This document shows, piece by piece, positions 25,807-33,443 of a stretch of DNA of 64,000 nucleotides. Position 1 is the first letter of the stretch. Each line of letters opens with the position of its first letter. The position numbers were made by a program, and so were the translations under genes. The stretch spans positions 434,001 to 498,000 of the forward strand of contig JAHEBU010000001.1 of the NCBI GenBank assembly GCA_024642115.1. Reading direction: 5' to 3'. This stretch comes from Marivivens sp. GTDB lineage: Bacteria > Pseudomonadota > Alphaproteobacteria > Rhodobacterales > Rhodobacteraceae. The notes beneath the pieces were generated by a model. The model saw nothing but the letters and a program-made list of their open reading frames with translations. It was not told the origin of the DNA and ran no database searches.

Positions 25807-27223
25807 GTTGACCCGACCCGACGGACCCGTCCCGACACCGGGGATCGTCCACCTTGGCCTCGGCGCGTTCTTTCGCGCCTTTGGCGCGGTCTGGGTGCAA
25901 GAGGCGATGGAGACGGCCGGCGGCGACTGGGGTATCGTGGGCGTCAGCCTGCAAAGCCCGACGACGCGGGACCTGCTCAAACCCCAAGGATGCGTTTACA
26001 CCGCGCTGGAACTTGGGCCGCAGGGTAGCACGCCGCGCCTTGTTACCTCGGTGGTCGATGTGCTGGCGGCCCCGGAGGACCCCGAGGCCGTACTGGCCCG
26101 GATGGCCGATCCGGCGACGAAAATCGTGAGCCTTACCGTCACCGAAAAGGGCTATTGCCACGACCCGGCGACCGGGCGGTTGAACCTCGATCATCCCGAC
26201 ATCCAGCACGACCTGACCTATCCCCTGCCCCGGTCCGCCCCCGGCTATCTTGTCCGCGCGTTACAGCGGCGGCAGGCGGCGGGGCTGCCACCGTTTACTG
26301 TGCTGACCTGCGACAACCTTCCCCGCAACGGGGCGGTGGTGCGAGGCGTTGTCGTTGACCTTGCCCGCCGGATCGACCCTGCGCTGGCCAACTGGATCGC
26401 GGTCGAGGGGCGGTTTCCAGCCACCATGGTCGACCGGATCGTGCCTGCGACCAAGCCCGAGGATCTGGCAACCGTGGCCGACCTGACCGGCACCGCCGAC
26501 CGCGCCCCCGTCCTGCATGAACCGTTCCGGCAATGGGTGATCGAGGATGATTTCGTCCCCGGCACACGCCCGCCGCTGGACCGTGTGGGCGTGCAGATGG
26601 TGACCGACGTCACCGCCTTTGAACACATGAAACTGCGGATGCTCAATGGCACCCATTCGTCGCTGGCCTATCTGGGCAATCTTGCGGGATACGAGACGAT
26701 TGCCGACACCGTCGCCGACTCCGCCTTTGCCGCCTTTGCCCGGCATCTTTGGCGGAACGAGATCATTCCCGCCCTGACGCCGCCCCCCGGCGAAAGCCTG
26801 ACTGCCTATGCGGCTGTGCTGCTCAAACGCTACGAAAACCCCGCCATCCGCCATCGGACCTGGCAGATCGCGATGGACGGGAGCCAGAAGCTGCCGCAGC
26901 GTATCCTTGGCACTTGGTCCGAGAACAACGCGGCGGGCCGGGTCAGCCCCGGCCTGACGTTGGCCATCGCGGCGTGGATGGTCTGGGTCGGCGGCACTGA
27001 CCTGAACGGTCGGCAGATCGAGGTGAAGGACCCGCTTGCCCCGCGCCTGCGCGCGCTTTCAGATCTAGGGCAAACGAACGCGGACAAGGTCGCGGCGTTC
27101 TTGGGCGTGACCGAAATCTTCGATCCGGCCCTTGCCGCCGACCTGCGTGACCCCGTCACCGCGGCCTACGCCACTCTGAAATCCAGGGGCGCCCGCGCCG
27201 CCGTACAGGAGGTTGCCCGATGA
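25784..27223 (+). CDS. uxuB: mannitol-dehydrogenase-family D-fructuronate reductase (UxuB)
   Basis: The 479-residue protein is a long-chain (mannitol 2-dehydrogenase family) NAD enzyme. In UxuB it reduces D-fructuronate to D-mannonate in glucuronate breakdown. It has the nucleotide-binding start IVHLGLGAFFRA (about residues 21-32) and the catalytic Lys in EHMKLRMLNGTHS (K283). The neighbouring uxuA makes fructuronate the likely substrate rather than mannitol or tagaturonate. The ATG at 25784 lies inside kduD; a TTG at 25796 preceded by GGAGG is an equally good start. Confidence 0.83.
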   Translation: MEDGLPARLTRPDGPVPTPGIVHLGLGAFFRAFGAVWVQEAMETAGGDWGIVGVSLQSPTTRDLLKPQGCVYTALELGPQGSTPRLVTSVVDVLAAPEDPEAVLARMADPATKIVSLTVTEKGYCHDPATGRLNLDHPDIQHDLTYPLPRSAPGYLVRALQRRQAAGLPPFTVLTCDNLPRNGAVVRGVVVDLARRIDPALANWIAVEGRFPATMVDRIVPATKPEDLATVADLTGTADRAPVLHEPFRQWVIEDDFVPGTRPPLDRVGVQMVTDVTAFEHMKLRMLNGTHSSLAYLGNLAGYETIADTVADSAFAAFARHLWRNEIIPALTPPPGESLTAYAAVLLKRYENPAIRHRTWQIAMDGSQKLPQRILGTWSENNAAGRVSPGLTLAIAAWMVWVGGTDLNGRQIEVKDPLAPRLRALSDLGQTNADKVAAFLGVTEIFDPALAADLRDPVTAAYATLKSRGARAAVQEVAR

Positions 27224-28401
27224 TCGAAAGCTGGCGCTGGTACGGACCGTTCGACAAGATCACCCTGCCCGAAATCCGTCAGACCGGAGCCACGGGGATC
27301 GTCACCGCCCTCCACGAAATTCCTTATGGAGAGGTCTGGCCCGGCGATACCATCGCCGCCCGCAACGCGGAAATCCGTGGGGCCGGGTTCGATTGGGTCG
27401 TGGTGGAAAGCCTGCCCATCCACGAACGGATCAAGCGGGGCGAAGGCGATCTGTCCGCCCTGTTCGCCAACTATCGGCAAAGCATGGCCAACCTTGCCAC
27501 CAACGGCATCCACACGATCTGCTACAACTTCATGCCGCTGCTGGACTGGACGCGGACCGATCTGGCAGCTCCGGTCGCGGGTGGCGGCACCTGCCTGCGT
27601 TTTTCCGCGCCCCGAATGGCCGCGTTCGAGTTGCACATGCTGGGCCGGGCCGAGGCGGAAAACGACTATCCGGCAGAGGTCCGCCAACAGGCCGCCATCT
27701 GGTTCCAGCAATCAACCGAGGCCGACCGCGAAGCGTTGCTGCACGCGATCATGTCGGGGCTGCCGGGCGCCTATGACCGCTATGACGTGGCCGGGCTGCA
27801 ACAGGCGCTGACACTGTATGACGGCCTGACGCAGGACGATCTGCGGGCAAATTACAAACGGTTTCTAGAGGAGGTCGTGCCGACCGCTGAGGAATTGGGG
27901 ATGCGCCTGTGCGTCCATCCCGACGACCCGCCGCGCGACATCCTTGGCCTGCCGCGCATCGTTTCGGACGCGGACGATATCGCCTGGATCATGGATGCCG
28001 TGCCGTCGCGGGCCAATGGGCTGACGCTCTGCTCTGGCTCGCTGGGGGCAAACCCCGCCAACGACGTCCCCGACATCGCCGCCACCCACGCCGACCGCAT
28101 CCATTTCGCCCACTTGCGCAACGTGCGCAAAGACCCGGACGGATCTTTCGAGGAGGCGGCGCATCTGGACGGCGACACGGATATGGTCGCGCTGATCGGT
28201 GTGCTGCTGGCCGAACAAAGGCGGCGGCAGGCCGAGGGGCGTACCGATGCCCTGATCCCGATGCGGCCCGACCATGGGCATGAACTGCTGTGGGATTCGA
28301 CGCGCGGCACGCACCCCGGGTATCCACTGATCGGACGGCTGCGGGGGCTTGCGGAACTGCGGGGGGTGATGCGGGCGCTGTTGCACGACAGCACCCGCTA
28401 A
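27220..28401 (+). CDS. uxuA: D-mannonate dehydratase UxuA
   Basis: The 393-residue TIM-barrel enzyme dehydrates D-mannonate to KDG using Mn or Fe. The family start (MIESWRWYGPFDKITLPEIRQ-like) is present, as is IHTICYNFMPLLDWTRT near residue 95. The metal-ligand segments are MRLCVHPDDPP (about 228-238), LCSGSLG, and HFAHLRNV, and MRPDHGHEL lies near the C-terminus. It overlaps uxuB by four bases (ATGA) and ends the uronate operon. KDG then goes to the kinase encoded at 19318-20202. Confidence 0.93.
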   Translation: MIESWRWYGPFDKITLPEIRQTGATGIVTALHEIPYGEVWPGDTIAARNAEIRGAGFDWVVVESLPIHERIKRGEGDLSALFANYRQSMANLATNGIHTICYNFMPLLDWTRTDLAAPVAGGGTCLRFSAPRMAAFELHMLGRAEAENDYPAEVRQQAAIWFQQSTEADREALLHAIMSGLPGAYDRYDVAGLQQALTLYDGLTQDDLRANYKRFLEEVVPTAEELGMRLCVHPDDPPRDILGLPRIVSDADDIAWIMDAVPSRANGLTLCSGSLGANPANDVPDIAATHADRIHFAHLRNVRKDPDGSFEEAAHLDGDTDMVALIGVLLAEQRRRQAEGRTDALIPMRPDHGHELLWDSTRGTHPGYPLIGRLRGLAELRGVMRALLHDSTR

Positions 28402-28404
28402 GGG

Positions 28405-29802
28405 TCAGGCGACCTTGAACAGCCCTTCGGCCTTGGCCTTGTCATAGGCTTCGTCCAGCGACAGGCGGGCGCGGTCGATCAGCAGGTCGATCTCGGCCTC
28501 GGTGATGACCAGAGGGGGCGAGATCACCATCCGGTCGCCCACATGGCGCATCACCAGATTGTTGGCAAAACAGCGTTCGCGGCAGATATAGCCGACCGCG
28601 CCCTGCTTGCCCGCGAACTTAGCGCGGCTTTCCTTGTGCGGGGTCAGCGCGATGGAGCCCATCGCCCCCACGATCTTTGCCTCGCCCACCATCGGGTGAT
28701 CGGTCAGACTTTCCCATTTCGCCTTCAGATACGGTGCGACGACGGAGCCTGTCCGTTCGACGATTCCTTCCTCATCCAGAATCCGCAGGTTTTCCAAGGC
28801 GATGGCAGCAGCCACCGGATGCGCCGAATAGGTGTAGCCGTGGTTGAAATCGCCACCGTCGTTGATGACATCGGCTACCTCGTCGGACATCAGCGACCCG
28901 CCGATGGGGATGTAGCCCGAGGACAACCCCTTGGCGATGGTCATGATATCGGGGCGGATGCCCATCGTCTGCGACCCGAACCATTTGCCGGTGCGGCCAA
29001 AGCCGGTGATGACCTCGTCCGCGATCAGCAGGATTTCGTGGGCGTCACAGATGCGCTGGATTTCCGGCCAGTAGGTGCTGGGCGGTACGATGACGCCACC
29101 GGCCCCCTGCACGGGTTCGGCGATAAAGGCCGCGACGTTTCCTTCGCCCAATTCGTGGATCTTGGCCTCAAGCTCGCGGGCGCGCATCAGGCCGAAATCT
29201 TCGGGGGTCATGTCGCCGCCATCGGCCCACCAGTTGGGTTCGTTGATGTGGGCAATGCCGTCGATCATCGGCACGCCCTGTTCGTGCATGTATTTCATGC
29301 CGGTGAGCGAGCCAGACCCGATGGTCGATCCGTGATACCCGTTCCAGCGGGAGATGACGATCTGCTTGTCCGGCTTGCCCTTTGTCGCCCAGTAGTGGCG
29401 GACGATACGGATGTTGGTGTCGTTCGAATCCGACCCCGACCCGTTATAGAAAACGTGGTTCAGATCACCGGGGGCAAGTTCCGCCAAACGCTGGGCCAGT
29501 TCGATGGCGGGCACATGGCTGGTCTGGAAAAAGGTGTTGTAGAACGACAGTTGCCGGATCTGGTTGGCCGCGACCTGTGCCATTTCCTCGCGCCCATAGC
29601 CGATGTTGACGCACCACAGGCCTGCCATCGCATCCAGGATGCGGTTGCCGTCGCTGTCGGTCAGGAACACGCCCTTGCCCCCGGTGATGATCCGCGCGCC
29701 CTTTTTGTTCAGCGCGCCGCCGTCGGTGAACGGGTGCATATGATGGGCAGCGTCCAGAGCCTGAAGCTCTGCCGTGGGCAGGTGGTTTTCGAGCATGGTC
29801 AT
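28405..29802 (-). CDS. class III aminotransferase (omega-amine / putrescine-pyruvate type)
   Basis: The 465-residue PLP enzyme is a fold-type I, class III transaminase. The PLP lysine is K291 in TIAKGLSSGYIPIGG, with the family Asp in LLIADEVITGFGRTGKWF and the phosphate-binding GSGSDSNDT near residue 120. It resembles the putrescine/beta-alanine-pyruvate group (SpuC-like). The amine donor is not evident. It stops three bases from uxuA but faces it, so it belongs to a separate unit controlled by the GntR gene upstream. AAAAGGA precedes two candidate ATGs (29802 and 29796). It is not the taurine enzyme, which is at 56247. Confidence 0.82.
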   Translation of the reverse strand: MTMLENHLPTAELQALDAAHHMHPFTDGGALNKKGARIITGGKGVFLTDSDGNRILDAMAGLWCVNIGYGREEMAQVAANQIRQLSFYNTFFQTSHVPAIELAQRLAELAPGDLNHVFYNGSGSDSNDTNIRIVRHYWATKGKPDKQIVISRWNGYHGSTIGSGSLTGMKYMHEQGVPMIDGIAHINEPNWWADGGDMTPEDFGLMRARELEAKIHELGEGNVAAFIAEPVQGAGGVIVPPSTYWPEIQRICDAHEILLIADEVITGFGRTGKWFGSQTMGIRPDIMTIAKGLSSGYIPIGGSLMSDEVADVINDGGDFNHGYTYSAHPVAAAIALENLRILDEEGIVERTGSVVAPYLKAKWESLTDHPMVGEAKIVGAMGSIALTPHKESRAKFAGKQGAVGYICRERCFANNLVMRHVGDRMVISPPLVITEAEIDLLIDRARLSLDEAYDKAKAEGLFKVA

Positions 29803-29861
29803 GGTCCTTTTGGCGCGAGACGCAGGGTTGGATGGCGTCAGTCACTGCTTTGGTGTGATAA

Positions 29862-29871
29862 TATGATCAAA
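29862..29871. promoter_or_regulatory. TATGATCAAA operator-like site
   Basis: One mismatch from TTTGATCAAA, this site lies 60 bases upstream of the aminotransferase start and 14 bases from a perfect copy. It is probably part of a GntR-family binding region. Confidence 0.5.
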
Positions 29872-29884
29872 TTCAGGTGCGTCA

Positions 29885-29904
29885 ACTGATTTGATCAAAT
29901 CAGT
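29885..29904. promoter_or_regulatory. perfect 20-bp palindrome, candidate GntR operator
   Basis: ACTGATTTGATCAAATCAGT is a perfect palindrome with a TTTGATCAAA core (29890-29899). It overlaps the stop codon of the GntR gene (29900-29902) and lies upstream of the aminotransferase gene. The same core recurs upstream of the GntR gene at 30645-30654. Confidence 0.7.
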
Positions 29905-30565
29905 CAGGCTGTGCGGACTCGATCAGCGACTCGCGCACGCTGTCCATGCCTTGCAGAATATCTGCCCGGATCGCGTCGGACAGGGCGGGCGCATCCGACC
30001 GGGCCAAGGCATCAAGTGCTGCGCGGTGCATGTCGGGCAAAGTGCGCGTGCCCTGCCGTCCGACCATGACCCGCAGCGACGGCGCCGACCGCAACCAAAG
30101 GCCGCGCACGACGGGAAGCACAATCTCGGTCCCCGCGGCGGCATAAAGGGTCATGTGGAAGCGGTAATTGGACAGCATGTAGGCGGCGATATCGCCCCGG
30201 TCGATAGCGGCGTTCAGGGCCGAGTCGATCTCGGTCAGGGTGGCGAGATCGTCTTGCCCCACATGAGGAACGGCCCATCCGGCCAACTGTGGCTCGAGCG
30301 CCAGCCGGGCAAAGATCAGTTCGTCCACCTGTGCCACGGTCAAGGTCGGCACGCTGATCCGGCGATTGCCCAGAAATTGCAGCGCCCCTTCGGCGGTCAG
30401 GCGGCGGATCGCCTCGCGCACAGGGGTCATGCCCGCGCCCAGATGGTCGATGAGCCCCTGGATCGTGACCGACTGACCAGGTGCCAGATCACCGCACAAG
30501 ATCATCGTGCGGATGTCCTGATAAACGCTCAGATGGGCGGGGGGTTTGGGGTGAAGAGTGTCCAA
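29900..30565 (-). CDS. GntR-family (FCD) transcriptional regulator
   Basis: The 221-residue protein has an N-terminal winged helix (about residues 12-75, with TPVREAIRRLTAEGAL as the typical GntR helix) and an FCD effector domain (about 85-215) with helix-borne ligands such as NYRFHMTLY. It lies between the aminotransferase (same strand, downstream) and the divergent aldolase. Matching TGATCA-centred sites flank it on both sides, which points to self-regulation and control of both neighbours. The effector is unknown. Confidence 0.82.
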   Translation of the reverse strand: MDTLHPKPPAHLSVYQDIRTMILCGDLAPGQSVTIQGLIDHLGAGMTPVREAIRRLTAEGALQFLGNRRISVPTLTVAQVDELIFARLALEPQLAGWAVPHVGQDDLATLTEIDSALNAAIDRGDIAAYMLSNYRFHMTLYAAAGTEIVLPVVRGLWLRSAPSLRVMVGRQGTRTLPDMHRAALDALARSDAPALSDAIRADILQGMDSVRESLIESAQPD

Positions 30566-30644
30566 GGGTCCGTGCAGTCCTGGGTCAGCGATACCGTCCT
30601 AGGCTACACCACCTTGCGCCATGGCGAAATGGGGGGTGGTCGAT

Positions 30645-30654
30645 TTTGATCAAA
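30645..30654. promoter_or_regulatory. TTTGATCAAA operator in the GntR / aldolase divergent region
   Basis: This perfect decamer palindrome lies 80 bases before the GntR start and 78 bases before the aldolase start. It repeats the core at 29890-29899, so one regulator probably binds both. Confidence 0.65.
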
Positions 30655-30731
30655 CCCTGCCCGACAAGACGGTTGCAGCCGCCCCGCGCCGCGTCTAGCC
30701 TTTGCATACCTTAGCCCAAAGGACCCAGCCG

Positions 30732-31496
30732 ATGCACCTGCGCCCCAACGCTTTTCTGGCCGCCATCCGGGCGGGCCACCCGCAGATCGGCATGTGGATC
30801 AGCCTGTCCAGCCCCTATGCCGCCGAAGCCATCGCCGGCGCTGGATTCGACTGGGCGGTGCTGGACATGGAACATTCCCCCAATGAACTGAGCATCGTCA
30901 TGGGTCAGCTTCAGGCGTTTTCGTCGTTTCCAACGACCGCCCTGGTGCGCCCCGACTGGAACGACACCGTCAAGGTCAAGCGACTGCTGGACATCGGCGC
31001 ACAGGGGCTGGTGTTTCCCATGGTCCAATCGGTCGAAGAGGCGCAGCGCGCTGTCGCCGCCGTCCGCTATCCCCCGCGCGGGGTGCGCGGCGTATCGAAC
31101 AGCACACGGGCCAACAACTTTGGCCGGGTGAGCGACTATTTCCAGCGGGTCGAGGCCGAGACGGCAGTGATCGTGCAGGTCGAAACCCGCGCCGCCGTGG
31201 CGCTTGCCGCCCAGATGGGCGCGGTTGACGGCGTCGATGGCGTATTCTTTGGACCAGCCGACATCGGCGCCGATCTGGGTCATTTGGGTCAGCCGATGCA
31301 CCCAGAGGTGTGGGACCTGATCCTGCCCGTCGCCCGTGATCTGATCGCCAAAGGCATCCGCGTCGGCACGCTTGTCAGCGATCCCGCCTTTGCCCGCAAC
31401 CTGCTGTCGGAAGGATTCAGCTTTGTCGCGTGCGGGATGGATAGTTCGCTGCTGGCACGGTCCGCCGACAGCCTGCTGGCCACGATGAAAGCCTAG
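30732..31496 (+). CDS. HpcH/HpaI-family aldolase
   Basis: The 254-residue class II aldolase is of the type that cleaves 4-hydroxy-2-oxo acids to pyruvate and an aldehyde. Family segments are IGMWISLSSPYAAEAIAGAGFDW (start of the barrel, residues 18-40 in part), LDMEHSPN with the metal-site region, GAQGLVFPMVQS, RYPPRGVRG and the metal-binding VQVETRAAV and FFGPADIGADLG. The substrate could be a 2-keto-3-deoxy acid or 4-hydroxy-2-oxoheptanedioate; the sequence alone does not decide. The ATG at 30732 has AAAGGA upstream. Confidence 0.85.
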   Translation: MHLRPNAFLAAIRAGHPQIGMWISLSSPYAAEAIAGAGFDWAVLDMEHSPNELSIVMGQLQAFSSFPTTALVRPDWNDTVKVKRLLDIGAQGLVFPMVQSVEEAQRAVAAVRYPPRGVRGVSNSTRANNFGRVSDYFQRVEAETAVIVQVETRAAVALAAQMGAVDGVDGVFFGPADIGADLGHLGQPMHPEVWDLILPVARDLIAKGIRVGTLVSDPAFARNLLSEGFSFVACGMDSSLLARSADSLLATMKA

Positions 31497-31571
31497 CACG
31501 GACACGGCAGACCGGCTTTGACTTCGGGCAGGGCAGACCTATCCTCACCCTTACCAGATCGAGGAAACCCC

Positions 31572-32222
31572 ATGCCCCGCACCGTCCTGTCCCGCATTGC
31601 CCAGACATTCGGAGGGCTTGTCACAGGATTGGCCCTGCTGGTGGCGCCCCAGAGCGCCAAGGCGCAGCCCAATTACACACCGATCCCCACCCAATATATC
31701 GCGGCCCTCGGCCCGACGGATGCGACCTCGGGCAACGATGCCGAAACCTGGGGGCTGTGGCCTGTCGATCCCGGCCCGCGCGGCGTGCCCCTGTCCGCGC
31801 TGGACAAGCTGATGGCGGCGGGCGGCGTCGCGCCGGACAACTGGCAATTCGACGCCTCGGCCTGGTGGCTGGAGGAACACGGGCTGATCATGGAGGCCCC
31901 GCAATTCCCTCTGCCACCCGGCCGCTACATCGTCACCGGCGCGCGCGAGGCTGTGGCCGAACTGACCATTCATCCTGCCGATGCCGAGGGACATCAGGCG
32001 TGGGAGTTGAACAACGGCGCCACGATCTATGATGTGACTCACCTGCGCTGTCGGGCGGCCATCTACACCCCCGCGACGGCGGGTGGGACGTGTAGCCCGG
32101 AACAAGCCAACCGGACAATGTTCCCCGTCACGCCAGGGGCGGAGATGCCAGGCCTGGCTGGCTGTGAAAAGCAGGATTATCAGGTTCTGATCGTTATCGG
32201 CATGGCAACCGACGCAAGCTAG
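31572..32222 (+). CDS. secreted protein of unknown function
   Basis: I do not recognise the family. The 216-residue protein has a clear signal peptide (MPRTVLSRIAQTFGGLVTGLALLVA, cleavage after AKA) and a soluble domain. The domain starts with YTPIPTQYIAALGP and has a Trp-rich centre (ETWGLWPVDPGP, DASAWWLEEHG) and three cysteines in the last third. The ATG at 31572 has GAGGAAA upstream. Its stop shares CTAG with the stop of the convergent methyltransferase gene. No operon partner is evident, so its role is open. Confidence 0.65.
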   Translation: MPRTVLSRIAQTFGGLVTGLALLVAPQSAKAQPNYTPIPTQYIAALGPTDATSGNDAETWGLWPVDPGPRGVPLSALDKLMAAGGVAPDNWQFDASAWWLEEHGLIMEAPQFPLPPGRYIVTGAREAVAELTIHPADAEGHQAWELNNGATIYDVTHLRCRAAIYTPATAGGTCSPEQANRTMFPVTPGAEMPGLAGCEKQDYQVLIVIGMATDAS

Positions 32223-33334
32223 AGCCGCAACGGACCCGTCTGGAAAAGGTGGATCTTGATCCCGCCATGCGGCACCCCCGGCCCGATAGGACCAAAGGGA
32301 AGACCTGTTGCCTTGGCCAACCCCGGTTCGCTGGTCACCAGCCCCACGCGCCACCCAGCAAACTGCGCCTTGAGCGACTGTCCCAAGGCGGCATAAAGGC
32401 CGAACAGCAGCTTCTTGTTGCCGATCCGCGCCCCGTAGGGCGGGTTGACCATGACCAGTCCGGGCGGTCCTTCGGGGCGGGTGAGCGACCCGATGGGCAG
32501 GCAGTCAAAGGTGCACAGGTCGGCCACGCCGGACCGTGCCGCGTTATCCCGGCTCATCCGGACAGCCCCCGCATCGCGGTCGGATCCAAAGAACCGCGCT
32601 TCGGTCGGGCGACGGGTCTGGGCCGTGCGCATCGCCTCCCACTGCACGGGATCAAACGTGGTCATCTGTTCAAAGGCAAAGCTGCGGCTGCGACCCGGCA
32701 ACAGACCGCAGGCGATTTCTGCCGCCTCGATCACGAACGTGCCCGAGCCGCACATCGGATCCAATACCGGCTCCGTCCCCGTGTATCCGCACTGAGCCAG
32801 AAATCCGGCGGCCAGCGTTTCGCGCATCGGGGCCTTGCCCACGGCGGCCTTGTGCCCGCGCTTGTGCAGGCTTTCGCCGGATGTATCCACGCTGATCGTC
32901 ACGGTGTTGTCGTCGATGCGGACCTTGATCGCCACCTCGGCCTGATCGCTGATCGGGGCCCCCAGTTCCTCGGTGATGGCGCGTTCGATCCGCTCGGCGG
33001 CCGCCCCGCCATGATAGATCTTGGACTTGGTGCTGGTCGCCTCGACCTTGACCGGGACATCGGGGCGCAGCACCTGTTCCCACGGGAATTTGCGGGCGCG
33101 TTTGTCAAGTTGGGCCAGATGAAAGGCCAGAAACGACCCCACACGCGCCAAAACACGGGTCGCGGTGCGCAGTTCCAGATTGGCGCGCCAGACGTCCGGC
33201 CAGCCACCCTGTATGGTCACACCGCCCGTCACCACGACCGGACCGGCAAAACCCAAACGCAAGGCTTCGGCGTGCAAAACCGCCTCCATCCCCGGGGTGG
33301 CCACAAGCAGGATTTCAAAAGGGGCGTTGGTCAT
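32219..33334 (-). CDS. rlmL: RlmL-type 23S rRNA (guanine-N2) methyltransferase with THUMP domain
   Basis: The 371-residue protein has an N-terminal ferredoxin-like and THUMP RNA-binding part (about residues 1-155). A Rossmann methyltransferase domain follows, with PVLDPMCGSGTFVIEAAEIA (SAM motif, near 190-210) and the catalytic VMVNPPYG motif for methylation of an exocyclic amino group. It matches the RlmL half of E. coli RlmKL (m2G2445) without the RlmK part, as is usual in alphaproteobacteria. RlmL is the best fit, but a related tRNA or rRNA guanine methyltransferase cannot be excluded. Confidence 0.78.
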   Translation of the reverse strand: MTNAPFEILLVATPGMEAVLHAEALRLGFAGPVVVTGGVTIQGGWPDVWRANLELRTATRVLARVGSFLAFHLAQLDKRARKFPWEQVLRPDVPVKVEATSTKSKIYHGGAAAERIERAITEELGAPISDQAEVAIKVRIDDNTVTISVDTSGESLHKRGHKAAVGKAPMRETLAAGFLAQCGYTGTEPVLDPMCGSGTFVIEAAEIACGLLPGRSRSFAFEQMTTFDPVQWEAMRTAQTRRPTEARFFGSDRDAGAVRMSRDNAARSGVADLCTFDCLPIGSLTRPEGPPGLVMVNPPYGARIGNKKLLFGLYAALGQSLKAQFAGWRVGLVTSEPGLAKATGLPFGPIGPGVPHGGIKIHLFQTGPLRL

Positions 33335-33443
33335 GGGCCTGTCCTATCGGCAATTTGAGGCGTCTTCGATGCTTTTCTTGAAGGGCGCCGGGAACGGTCC
33401 GTCAGGCCCATGCGTTTGACACCGTCAAACACGAGGACCAGTC

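Noticed and set aside
25784-27223. Mannitol or arabitol dehydrogenase
   Set aside because: The family is the same, but the directly overlapping kduD and uxuA genes make fructuronate reductase (UxuB) the better call.
28405-29802. Taurine-pyruvate aminotransferase
   Set aside because: It is class III but lies with a GntR/aldolase set; a much better Tpa match is at 56247-57623 with the other taurine genes.
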